Assembly (NCBI GenBank): GCA_963717765.1
Contig: CAVQWX010000001.1
Coordinates: 186,001 to 250,000, forward strand
Length of the DNA stretch: 64,000 nucleotides
Direction: 5' to 3'
DNA from: JACDER01 sp963717765
GTDB taxonomy: Bacteria; Actinomycetota; Thermoleophilia; Gaiellales; Gaiellaceae
How positions within the stretch are numbered: position 1 is the first letter of the stretch; each line of letters begins with the position of its first letter. Positions 31,737-40,044 of the stretch are shown piece after piece. The position numbers were made by a program, and so were the translations under genes. Below the pieces are notes generated by a model that searched no databases, had not been told where the DNA came from, and was given only the letters and a program-made list of their open reading frames with translations.

Positions 31737-32773
31737 AAACGCAGGCGAGAGCGCCGCTCGTGGCGCTCGAGCGCGAGCTGCACGAGCCGGTCGAGCAGCT
31801 CCGAATAGGAGATGCCGGACTTCTCGAACAGCGCGGCGTACACGCTGGTCGCGGTGAAGCCGGGAATGGTGTTCAGCTCGTTCACGACGACGTCGCCGCT
31901 CTCTCGCACGAAGAAGTCCACGCGCGCCATCCCCTCGCACTCGCTCGCGACGAACGAGCGCACCGCCAGCTCTTGCACGCGCGCGATCGCCGCCTGCGAG
32001 ATGCGCGGCGGGACGATCAGGTCCATCCCGCCCTCGTCGTACTTGGCCGAGAAGTCGTACCAGTCCGCGCCCTCGAATCCATGCGATTCGATCTCGCCCG
32101 GCAGCGACGCGATCGGGTCGCGGTTGCCGAGCACGCTGCACTCCACCTCGACCCCTGGGACGAACTCCTCGACCAGCACCTTCTCGTCGTGGCGGAAGGC
32201 CAGTGCGACCGCCTCGTCCAGCTCCTCCGCCGAGAACGCCTTCGAGATCCCGACCGAGGAGCCGAGCCGGGCGGGCTTCACGAAGACGGGGTACCCGAAC
32301 GGGTTCTCGATCGCGTCCCCTTCACGCAGCGTGACATTGCGGGCGACTGGGATGTCGTGGTCGCGCATGACCGACTTGAACAGGTCCTTGTCCATGCACA
32401 GCGCCGAGGCGGCGACGCCGGCACCGACGTAGGGCACGCCGGCCAGCTCGAGCAGCCCCTGCACGGTGCCGTCCTCGCCGAACGGGCCGTGGAGGATGGG
32501 GAAGACCACGTCCACGTCGGCGAGCGTGGCCGGGACGGAGCCACCCGTCGGCACCGGTAGCGTCTCCGCCGGGCGGCCGGCGGGGAGCTCGCGTTGGCCC
32601 CCCGTCCCTAGCTCCCACTGGCCCTGGCGGTCGATCTCCACTGGCAGCGCCTCGTACTTGTCGGGGTCGAGCGCCTCCAGCACCGAGCGCGCCGACGCGA
32701 GCGAGATCTCGTGCTCGCTCGAGCGTCCGCCCATGAGGACGGCGACCCGGACACGTCCGTTGCGCGAGGTCAT
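31733..32773 (-). CDS. ddl: D-alanine--D-alanine ligase
   Basis: ATP-grasp enzyme forming the D-Ala-D-Ala terminus of peptidoglycan precursors. 346 residues from ATG 32773, overlapping the pknB stop. Family features: VLMGGRSSEHEISLASARSV, HGPFGEDGTVQGLLEL, YVGAGVAASALCMDKDLFK, PVFVKPARLGSSVGISK, the ligand block ARVDFFVRESGDVVVNELNTIPGFT. Its position at the end of the fha-pstP-ftsW-pbpA-pknB cluster is unusual and ties precursor synthesis to kinase signalling. The in-frame extension upstream is antisense-like Arg-rich noise. Confidence 0.96.
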   Translation of the reverse strand: MTSRNGRVRVAVLMGGRSSEHEISLASARSVLEALDPDKYEALPVEIDRQGQWELGTGGQRELPAGRPAETLPVPTGGSVPATLADVDVVFPILHGPFGEDGTVQGLLELAGVPYVGAGVAASALCMDKDLFKSVMRDHDIPVARNVTLREGDAIENPFGYPVFVKPARLGSSVGISKAFSAEELDEAVALAFRHDEKVLVEEFVPGVEVECSVLGNRDPIASLPGEIESHGFEGADWYDFSAKYDEGGMDLIVPPRISQAAIARVQELAVRSFVASECEGMARVDFFVRESGDVVVNELNTIPGFTATSVYAALFEKSGISYSELLDRLVQLALERHERRSRLRF

Positions 32774-34734
32774 GGAGTGATGGTGGTGGTCGTGTCGGTC
32801 GTGGTCGGCGTCGTCGGCGTTGTTGTTGTTGTCGGCTCGGTGGTCGTCGGCTCGGTGAGGACTCCGACGACGATGGTGATCGTCGAGCCCACGGTCAACT
32901 GCTTGCCGCCGCCCGGGTTCTGCGCGAGGACGACGCCGTCTTGCGCAGGATCGGTCGTGTCGCGCTGCTGGACCGCGACCTGGAATCCCGCCGAGGTCAG
33001 CGTCGCCGTCGCCGTATCCTGGTCGAGGTCGATGACGTCGGGGACGGCGGTCGTGGTCGGGCCTTTGGAGACCTTGAGCGTGACGGTCGAGCCCTGGGGC
33101 GCGACGCTGTTCGCCGAGGGAATCTCCACCAGGACGGTCTCCGCCGGCTCGTTCGAGGCGACGTCCTGCCGGCGGACGGCGAAGCCGAGGCTCTGCAGCT
33201 TGGCGAGCGCGTCCGAGTACGACTGGCCGACCACGTCGGGGATGCCGACCGGCTGCGGGCCGCTTGCGACGTTGATCCGAACGACCGTGTTCACGTCCAC
33301 CGTCGTGTCCGCCATCGGGCTCTGTGCCACCACCGTCCCCTCCGGCTGGTCGTTCGGGACCGTGTGCACGTCTGCCTGCAGGTTCCTGGACTGGAGTAAG
33401 CCCTCGGCCTCGGACTGCGACATGCCGACGACATTGGGCACGCTCACCTGCGGAGACCCTTGCGAGACGACGATCGTGACCTTGTTCCCCTGAGGTATCT
33501 GCTCGCCCGGGCCGGGGTTCTGCTGGATCACCTTGCCCTTCGCGACGTCGGTGCTCGTACGTTCCACGATCTTGTGGCCGAGCCCGGCCCTGTCGAGCTT
33601 CTGAATCGCCAGCGCTTCGTCGCTCCCCTCGACGAACGGGACGCGAACGAAATTCGGCCCGTCGTGCGTCACCGCGGGTCGCAGCAAGAACCAAACGAGT
33701 GCCGCTACCCCGGCGAGCGCCAGTAGCGCGAGCAGCCATGGCCATTTCGGCCGCCTCTTCACCGGCGGCTGGTAGCCCCCATACGGCGGGCGACCGTACG
33801 CGCCGGTCGTGACGACGGGGGCCTTGCGAACGGCGGTGCTGTCGATCCCCGCACCGGCGAGCACGGCGGTGGCCGCGTCGGCGGTCTCGTCGCTGACACG
33901 GAAGCCCTGTTCGATGCGCGCCAGCTCAGCGTCCATCTCCTCGGCGCTCTGGAAGCGGTCCTCGGGATCCTTTGCGAGTGCCCGCACGACCGCCAGGTCG
34001 AGGCCGCGCGGCACTTCCGCGCGCTTCTTCGACGGCGGCTCGGGGACGGCCGAGAGGTGCTTCATGGCGATCTCGACCGGCGTGTCGCCGGTAAACGGCA
34101 CGGCGCCGGTCAGCAGCTCGTACAGGAGGACTCCCACCGAGTAGATGTCCGAGCGCTTGTCGACGGGCGCGCCGCGCGCCTGCTCGGGGGAGAGGTACTG
34201 CGCGGTGCCGATGATCGAGCCCGCCTCTGTCATCTGGCTCGACTCTGAGCGGGCGATCCCGAAGTCCGTGACCTTCACGTGCCCGCCGGAGTCGACGAGC
34301 ACGTTGTGGGGCTTGATGTCGCGGTGGACGAGTCCGTACTTGTGCGCGAACGCGAGCGCGGACAGAACCTGGCGCGTATAGCCGATCGCGATCTTGACCG
34401 GCGGTGTGCCGAAGCGGACGAGCAGCTCCTTGAGGGTGCGCCCGTCCAGGTATTCCATCGCGATGTAGTAGGTGCCCTCGGCCTCGCCGCGGTCGTAGAT
34501 CGCGACGATGTTGGGATGTGACAACGCAGCCGCGTTTTTAGCTTCACGCCGGAACCGCTCGACGAACTGCTCGTCGGCGGCGTGGCGGTCGTCCAGGATC
34601 TTGATCGCGACGCTGCGCCCGAGCTCCTGGTCCTCGGCGAGGTAGACGTTGGCCATGCCCCCGGTGCCCAGCTTGCGGACGATCCAGTACCGCCCGTCGA
34701 AGAGGGTGTCGATCAGGGTGTCGGTTACGGCCAT
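32770..34734 (-). CDS. pknB: PASTA-domain Ser/Thr protein kinase
   Basis: Receptor kinase for cell-wall signalling. 654 residues from ATG 34734. Kinase 14-275: GTGGMANVYLA, VAIKIL, HRDIKPHNVLVDSGG, DFGIAR, GTAQYLSPEQARG. A juxtamembrane linker precedes one helix (WPWLLALLALAGVAALVWFLL), then four PASTA repeats outside, each with a VPxVxG or VPDV-type start and a closing VxVSxGP-like strand, and a Thr-rich tail (TEPTTTTTPTT). PASTA domains bind muropeptides or lipid II. Its last four bases overlap ddl. Partner phosphatase pstP and FHA proteins lie upstream in the same operon. Confidence 0.97.
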   Translation of the reverse strand: MAVTDTLIDTLFDGRYWIVRKLGTGGMANVYLAEDQELGRSVAIKILDDRHAADEQFVERFRREAKNAAALSHPNIVAIYDRGEAEGTYYIAMEYLDGRTLKELLVRFGTPPVKIAIGYTRQVLSALAFAHKYGLVHRDIKPHNVLVDSGGHVKVTDFGIARSESSQMTEAGSIIGTAQYLSPEQARGAPVDKRSDIYSVGVLLYELLTGAVPFTGDTPVEIAMKHLSAVPEPPSKKRAEVPRGLDLAVVRALAKDPEDRFQSAEEMDAELARIEQGFRVSDETADAATAVLAGAGIDSTAVRKAPVVTTGAYGRPPYGGYQPPVKRRPKWPWLLALLALAGVAALVWFLLRPAVTHDGPNFVRVPFVEGSDEALAIQKLDRAGLGHKIVERTSTDVAKGKVIQQNPGPGEQIPQGNKVTIVVSQGSPQVSVPNVVGMSQSEAEGLLQSRNLQADVHTVPNDQPEGTVVAQSPMADTTVDVNTVVRINVASGPQPVGIPDVVGQSYSDALAKLQSLGFAVRRQDVASNEPAETVLVEIPSANSVAPQGSTVTLKVSKGPTTTAVPDVIDLDQDTATATLTSAGFQVAVQQRDTTDPAQDGVVLAQNPGGGKQLTVGSTITIVVGVLTEPTTTEPTTTTTPTTPTTTDTTTTITP

Positions 34735-34751
34735 GTGTCTCCCGCTACAGG

Positions 34752-36236
34752 TTAGGGCTTGGTGAGGAGGGCTTCCATGACCGTCTTGGCGATAGGAGCC
34801 GCCGTCGAGCCGCCCGATTCGGTTTGGTTCTGCAGGGCCACGGCAATGGCGACGCGCGGATTGTCCGCGGGCGCGAAGGCGATGAACCACGTCGTGTTGA
34901 TCCCGTTGATCCCTGTCTCCGCCGTCCCCGTTTTGCCGGCGACTGCGACACCTGGGATCTGAGCGGCGGTACCCGTTCCGCCAGTCACGACCGCCTGCAT
35001 CATCGAGGTCAGCTCTGCGGCGGTTCGGGGCTTGATCGCGCGACTGAGCATCTTGGGCGTGGTGCGCGTCACGAGCGACCCGTTAGGCTGCTCGATGCGG
35101 TCGACCACGTACGGGCGCATCACGACTCCCTTGTTGGCCACGCCGGCCGCGACCATCGCCATCTGCAGAGGCGTGACGAGCATTCGTTCCTGCCCGAAAG
35201 CCAGACGGCCCGGGTCGACCTGCGAGTCGCGCCGGGGGAAGAAAAGGCGGCCGTGGTCGTACAGTCCGCTTGGCGAGCGCTCGTTGCTCGGCGTTTCGAG
35301 TGGCGGGTCCTCGTAGAAGCCGAATCGCTTCGAGTAGTCGAGGATCCGCTTTGCGCCGAGCGCGATCCCGATCTTGCAGAAGACGGAGTTGACCGAGTGT
35401 TCGAGGGCGTTGAAGAGATTGATCGTCCCGAACTCCTCGGCGCCGTTCTGGTCGCGGAAGTTGAAGACCCGCTTGCCGTACTCGACGCAATAGCCGGGGT
35501 CCTGGAACACGGATTCGGGCGTGAATCTTCCCGTGTCCAGAGCCGCGGCAGCGGTCACGACCTTGAAGCTCGATCCCGGCGGATAGAGGCCGGCAGTGGT
35601 GCGATTGACGAGCGGGGAGGCCGGACGGCAGTTCGCCCGGATCTTGCCGACCGCGCCGAGGAAGTTCCGCGTATCCGCGAAGTTGAGGTTGAATGTCGGG
35701 CTCGAGGCGAGCACGAGCACCTTCCCGGTGCGGGGGTCAAGGGCCGCGACCGCGCCGCATTGCGTGCCAAGAGCGTCCTGCGCAATTCGCTGCGCCCCTG
35801 GGTCGACGGTGACGAAGACGTTGTTCCCCTTGATCGTGACTCCTCGCAGGCGGTCCAGAGACGTCTGCAGCACCGTGTTCAGGTTCGTGTTGGTGCCGGT
35901 CAGATAGTCGTTCAGCGACTGCTCGAGGCCCGTCCGGTTGCGCACCTGAGTCGAGTAGCCGATCGTCTGCGCCAGCATCCCCCGGTTCGGGTACTTGCGG
36001 AAGTACAGCGTCTGGCCCTTGACCTTACGCCGCACCCTGGTCGCATACACGGTCTTCGCGTGCGAGCCGAGGATCTTGCCGCGCTTGATCGTGAACTGCG
36101 CGACCGCCTGGATGGCGTTGTCCTGCCTCTCCGCCAGGCTGCTCGCCGCCCACACCTGCCAGTACGTCGTGCCGAGAATGAGCGCGACCAGCAGGACGAG
36201 CGCGAACGTCGCCACGCGTGTGATGCCGCGGTTCAC
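34752..36236 (-). CDS. pbpA: Penicillin-binding protein, class B-like transpeptidase
   Basis: Membrane-anchored transpeptidase of elongation or division. 494 residues: N-terminal helix VATFALVLLVALILGTTYWQVWA, dimerisation domain, then catalytic motifs PPGSSFKVV (SxxK), HSVNSVF (SxN) and VAGKTGTAE (KTG). Gene order with ftsW/rodA upstream and pknB downstream is the actinobacterial standard; the pair acts as polymerase and cross-linker. Its start overlaps the end of ftsW by four bases. Confidence 0.96.
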   Translation of the reverse strand: MNRGITRVATFALVLLVALILGTTYWQVWAASSLAERQDNAIQAVAQFTIKRGKILGSHAKTVYATRVRRKVKGQTLYFRKYPNRGMLAQTIGYSTQVRNRTGLEQSLNDYLTGTNTNLNTVLQTSLDRLRGVTIKGNNVFVTVDPGAQRIAQDALGTQCGAVAALDPRTGKVLVLASSPTFNLNFADTRNFLGAVGKIRANCRPASPLVNRTTAGLYPPGSSFKVVTAAAALDTGRFTPESVFQDPGYCVEYGKRVFNFRDQNGAEEFGTINLFNALEHSVNSVFCKIGIALGAKRILDYSKRFGFYEDPPLETPSNERSPSGLYDHGRLFFPRRDSQVDPGRLAFGQERMLVTPLQMAMVAAGVANKGVVMRPYVVDRIEQPNGSLVTRTTPKMLSRAIKPRTAAELTSMMQAVVTGGTGTAAQIPGVAVAGKTGTAETGINGINTTWFIAFAPADNPRVAIAVALQNQTESGGSTAAPIAKTVMEALLTKP

Positions 36237-37519
36237 TCTTGTCCCCTGAGCGCGTTGGCCCGGTTCGAGACCAGCATCAGCAGCGCGAGCATGAGGAAGT
36301 TCGCCACCACGCTCGATCCGCCGTACGAGACGAAGGGGAGCGTGATCCCCGTCAGCGGGATGATCCGCAGGATCCCGCCGACGATGATGAAGGTCTGGAG
36401 GGCGAAGCCGAACGTCAGCCCGACGGCGAGCAGCTTCGAGAACCCGTCACTGGCGAGGAGCCCGGTGCGGAAACCCCGCATCACGAAGAGCATGAAGACG
36501 AGGACGAGCGCGGAGATGCCGATCAGGCCGAGCTCCTGCGCGAGCGCGGAGTAGATGAAGTCGGTGTTCAGGAACGGAATCAGCGCGTCGCCGCCCGTGG
36601 TCGTGAATGTCCCCTTCCCGGGCCCGGTTCCCGTATAGCCGCCGTTCGCGATCGAGTACAGCGACTTCGTCAGCTGGTAGCTCGCGCAGTTCTGGCGCAG
36701 CTCCATCTTCCCGTTCGCCGCGCAATAGACCGCCTGCTCCGTCCAGGGATGCAGCCAGATCGTCACACGCTCGCGCACGCGCGAGACGGTCTCGTAGGCA
36801 ACGGTCGCGCCCGCGAGGAAGAGCCCCGCGCCGATCGCCACGTACAGGAGCCGAGAGGTGGCGACGTAGAGCATGACGAGGAAGATCCCGAAGAAGAGGA
36901 GCGCGCTCCCGAGGTCCTTCGTCTCGACCAGGACGAGCATCGCGCAGCCCCAGATCACGAGCAGCGGGCCGAAGTCCTTCAGGCGACCCTGCGCGAGCAC
37001 CTCCCGTTTCTCCCGCAGGTAGCCGGCGAGGAAGATGATCAGGCAGATCTTGGCGATCTCGCCCGGCTGGAACTGAAGCGGGCCGAGCTTGACCCACAGG
37101 CGCGCGCCGTTGATGGTCGCGCCGATCCCCGGCACGGCGGGCAGTGCGAGCAGCGCGACCGCGCCGACGCCGAACAGGTAGCGGTAGCCCTCGAGCTTGC
37201 GGTAGTCGTGTCGCAGGAGGAAGAGCGTGAGCGCGAACAGCGCGACCCCGATCACGACCCACATCCCCTGTCGGAACGCGTCCGTAGGGTCGAGCCGGTA
37301 GATCTCCGTGATCCCGACGGCCGTCAGCAGCCCGGCGATCGGGAGGAGGTACGGGTCCGCGTACGGAACGGTCGCGCGCGCGACGAGATGGGCGAGCAGG
37401 TACAGCCCGAGGAAGACGCCGGCGTACGAGAGCGAGGCAGCCGAGATGGACGATTGCCTGGCGATGTAGACGCTCGCGAACCCGACCGCGGTGAGAGCCC
37501 CGACCCCGATCAGGGTCAC
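36233..37519 (-). CDS. ftsW: FtsW/RodA/SpoVE-family peptidoglycan polymerase
   Basis: SEDS glycosyltransferase, about ten helices. 428 residues from GTG 37519. Seen: INGARLWVKLGPLQFQPGEIAKICLIIFLA (catalytic loop region), VLVETKDLGSALLFFG with the conserved Asp, QLTKSLYSIANGGYTGTGPGKG, IPFLNTDFIYSALAQELG and PFVSYGGSSVVANF. The conserved lead-in RSRNREL lies upstream of the GTG. An ATA codon at 37543-37541, overlapping the pstP TAA and spaced eight bases from GGAG, sits exactly where ATG/TGA would be expected, so initiation at ATA or a G-to-A change is possible. Confidence 0.95.
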   Translation of the reverse strand: MTLIGVGALTAVGFASVYIARQSSISAASLSYAGVFLGLYLLAHLVARATVPYADPYLLPIAGLLTAVGITEIYRLDPTDAFRQGMWVVIGVALFALTLFLLRHDYRKLEGYRYLFGVGAVALLALPAVPGIGATINGARLWVKLGPLQFQPGEIAKICLIIFLAGYLREKREVLAQGRLKDFGPLLVIWGCAMLVLVETKDLGSALLFFGIFLVMLYVATSRLLYVAIGAGLFLAGATVAYETVSRVRERVTIWLHPWTEQAVYCAANGKMELRQNCASYQLTKSLYSIANGGYTGTGPGKGTFTTTGGDALIPFLNTDFIYSALAQELGLIGISALVLVFMLFVMRGFRTGLLASDGFSKLLAVGLTFGFALQTFIIVGGILRIIPLTGITLPFVSYGGSSVVANFLMLALLMLVSNRANALRGQE

Positions 37520-37539
37520 GAGCTCCCGATTACGACTTC

Positions 37540-38727
37540 TTATGGCGGGATCTCCTCTTCATACCGGTGTATGGCGGCTTTGGCGGAGTCGAAGCCCCGC
37601 AGGTTGTGGTCGAACAAATGTTGCCTTTCGGACTGGGTCAGCTGCGCCGCAAGCACGCGGCTCACGTAGACCGTGCGGTACAGGTGGACTCCCACGATGT
37701 CGTAGGGGAGGCCCTGATAGACCGCCACGTGGCCGTCCTTCTGCGCTCCCACGAAGTGCGACTGGGAGAGCCCGAACAGTCCGAGGCCGATGATGGCGAG
37801 GATGATGACGAGGGCGATGATCCAGTAGAGCCTGGCGCGGCTCTTGCGCGGCCGCGGGTGGTCGACCACCGGCTCGGGCACGTCGCCGTCTTGTGAGGAC
37901 CACTCGTCCGGCCTGGCCGCGATGACGGGGACGGCGTCGAGCTCGGAGAGCGTGTCCTCGTCGTCGTCCTCCCCCTTCGTGACCGATGGGGCCGCCTCCG
38001 CGGGTTGCCCCGTCGCCTGGCCGATTTCGAACAGAAGGACGGTGATGTTGTCCTCGCCACCGCTCTTGTTCGCCGCCTTGACCAGATCCTGCGCGGCCCG
38101 CTTCAGATTGCCGCGGCGCTTCTCGAGGATCTCCTCGATGGCTTTGTCCTCGACCATCGCGGTCAGGCCGTCGGAGCAGAGCAGGAAGATGTCGCCGTCC
38201 TGCGTCTCCACGGTGAACGCGTCCACGTCGACGTCACGATCGGTGCCGAGCGCGCGCGTGATCACCGAGCGCTGTGGGTGCGACTCGGCTTCCTCCTCGG
38301 AAAGCTTCCCCGCGCGGGTCAGCTCGGCGACGAGCGAGTGGTCCTCGGTGATCTGCTCGAGCTGTCCGGCGCGGAGCAGGTAGGCACGCGAATCGCCGAC
38401 GTGGCCGAGCGAGACCTTGCCGTCCTCGACGAGCGCGAGCGTGAGCGTCGTCCCCATTCCGGCGTAGGACGCGTCCTCGTGCGCGCGCTCGAACACGCGC
38501 CGGTTCGCATCCTGTATGAGCTCGACGACGCGCGCCTCTCCGGCTCCGGGCTCGTCTCCCCGGCCCTGGAGCGCGCTCGCGGCCAGCTCGGACGCGACCT
38601 CACCTGCCTGGGCGCCGCCCATCCCGTCCGCAATCGCGAACAGCGGCGGATCACAGACGAAGGAGTCCTCGTTGTGGCGACGCTTCCGCCCGGTGTCACT
38701 GAGGCTGACGACTTGACCCAGATTCAT
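37540..38727 (-). CDS. pstP: PP2C-family Ser/Thr protein phosphatase
   Basis: 395 residues. Manganese-binding aspartates in RKRRHNEDSF, FAIADGMGG, LLCSDGLT and GGEDNITVLL are all present, so it should dephosphorylate the kinases and FHA proteins of this operon. An acidic linker precedes a membrane helix (LYWIIALVIILAIIGLGLFGL) and an outer domain of about 85 residues. Starts where fhaB ends (four-base overlap). Confidence 0.96.
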   Translation of the reverse strand: MNLGQVVSLSDTGRKRRHNEDSFVCDPPLFAIADGMGGAQAGEVASELAASALQGRGDEPGAGEARVVELIQDANRRVFERAHEDASYAGMGTTLTLALVEDGKVSLGHVGDSRAYLLRAGQLEQITEDHSLVAELTRAGKLSEEEAESHPQRSVITRALGTDRDVDVDAFTVETQDGDIFLLCSDGLTAMVEDKAIEEILEKRRGNLKRAAQDLVKAANKSGGEDNITVLLFEIGQATGQPAEAAPSVTKGEDDDEDTLSELDAVPVIAARPDEWSSQDGDVPEPVVDHPRPRKSRARLYWIIALVIILAIIGLGLFGLSQSHFVGAQKDGHVAVYQGLPYDIVGVHLYRTVYVSRVLAAQLTQSERQHLFDHNLRGFDSAKAAIHRYEEEIPP

Positions 38728-39221
38728 CGCTCGAACCGAAAATCCGTTTCGCCGATTTTGACAATGTCACCGGGCTCGAGGCGTTTCGGCCGTTTGAGCT
38801 TGACGCCGTTGACGTACGTCCCGTTGGTCGAGCCTACGTCCTCCAGCCATACCCCGTCGCCGCGTGCCTCGAACCGGGCATGCTCGGCGGAGGCGAAGGT
38901 ATCGCCGGGAAGGGGGACGTCGTTATGCCCGTCCCGGCCGATCGTGAGCGGCTCGGCGTCCAGTGGAACTTCGCTTCTCTCGTCCAGCGCCGGGCTCTTC
39001 ACCACGACGAGCAGGCCGATCTTCTTCGCCGCGGCGAGCCGCAGCTCCCGCGCCTGCTCGGGGGTGAGGAGCATGCTGTCGTCCGCCGCGATCTGCGGTT
39101 CCTGCACCTCGCGGCGGGCGAGGCGGACGATGCGCCAGATGAACAGGTAGAGGAGAACGAGGAAGGCGATCTTGAGGGCTAGGAGGACCTCTTCGATCTG
39201 GACGGAGCCGGCACCGATCAC
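38724..39221 (-). CDS. fhaB: FHA-domain protein FhaB/FipA-like
   Basis: 165 residues: an N-terminal membrane helix (ALKIAFLVLLYLFIW), basic linker, then one FHA domain with LTIGRDGHNDVPL, SAEHARFE and the STNGTYVNG loop that binds phosphothreonine. Adaptor recruiting kinase or PBP partners to the membrane. Overlaps pstP and fhaA by four bases on each side. Confidence 0.94.
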   Translation of the reverse strand: MIGAGSVQIEEVLLALKIAFLVLLYLFIWRIVRLARREVQEPQIAADDSMLLTPEQARELRLAAAKKIGLLVVVKSPALDERSEVPLDAEPLTIGRDGHNDVPLPGDTFASAEHARFEARGDGVWLEDVGSTNGTYVNGVKLKRPKRLEPGDIVKIGETDFRFER

Positions 39222-40009
39222 GGAAGTTGGAAAACGAGCTCAGTCGAGCCGAGGAGGATCATGTCACCGTCCCCCAGCCGAGCCCGCCGCGCCCTCCGCC
39301 CGTTGACCTCGACGCCGTTCGTCGACTCGAGGTCGACGACGTAGAAGTTCGAGCCCTCCTGACGCACCTCGGCGTGCTTGCGCGAGACGTTGGGGTCGGC
39401 GAGCCGGATGTCGCATTCGCGCGAGCGGCCGATGACCAGTCGCCCTCGTTCGATCGGATATTCGGCCGCACCGGTGCGCAGGACGGCGGGCGGCGGAGCC
39501 GGCTCGGGCTCGGGCGCGGGAATCGCGGCAGCGGCGGCGGCGACCGCGACGGGCTCCGGTTCCGGCTCGGGACGGTAGATCATGGTCTGGCCGGGCTGCG
39601 CCTGAGACTTCGGTTCGCCTTCCGCCCGCTTGCGCGGCTCACGCTGCACCATGCGCGTTGCGATTCCGAACTCGCCGATCGAGAGGTCGGCGTCGGTCTC
39701 CATCGAGACGGTGGGCGGGGAGAGCAGCTCGTACTCCTCACGGCGCGCGTGCTGGGCCAGGTAGTCCTGCAGCTCGCCGAGCAGGGCCTCCTCGTAGCCC
39801 TCGAACTGGTCGCGGTCGGTCGGCGCAAGGTAGACCGTGTACTCGTTCGGCACGTACACGCGCGACACCGATGCCGTGCGGTGGTCGTCCATCTCCTTGG
39901 CCAGCTTGCGCGCGAGCTCGACCGGCTGGACATGAGCGCGAAAAGCGCGCCCGAACACACCCTCGAAGAGGCCCTCGATCTTTTGCTCGATTGCGCGCAG
40001 AACGGTCAA
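39218..40009 (-). CDS. fhaA: FHA-domain protein FhaA-like (DUF3662 plus FHA)
   Basis: 263 residues from TTG 40009, giving LTVLRAIEQKIEGLFEGVFGRAF, the usual FhaA N-terminus. Residues 1-125 are the DUF3662 domain (VQPVELARKLAKEMDDH, VYVPNEYTVYLAP); a Glu/Pro/Ala linker follows; the C-terminal FHA domain has LVIGRSRECDIRL, SRKHAEVRQEG and STNGVEVNGR. In mycobacteria this adaptor links PknB to MviN. A longer ATG start (40141) would overlap the kinase gene and was not chosen. Confidence 0.94.
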   Translation of the reverse strand: MTVLRAIEQKIEGLFEGVFGRAFRAHVQPVELARKLAKEMDDHRTASVSRVYVPNEYTVYLAPTDRDQFEGYEEALLGELQDYLAQHARREEYELLSPPTVSMETDADLSIGEFGIATRMVQREPRKRAEGEPKSQAQPGQTMIYRPEPEPEPVAVAAAAAAIPAPEPEPAPPPAVLRTGAAEYPIERGRLVIGRSRECDIRLADPNVSRKHAEVRQEGSNFYVVDLESTNGVEVNGRRARRARLGDGDMILLGSTELVFQLP

Positions 40010-40044
40010 CTGGACCTCGCCTCGGAAGGGGCTCCGGAAGCGAT

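Noticed and set aside
36239..37669. 476-codon plus-strand frame opposite ftsW
   Set aside because: Gln/Arg/Glu-rich low-complexity translation with no motifs; the opposite strand encodes an unmistakable SEDS protein.
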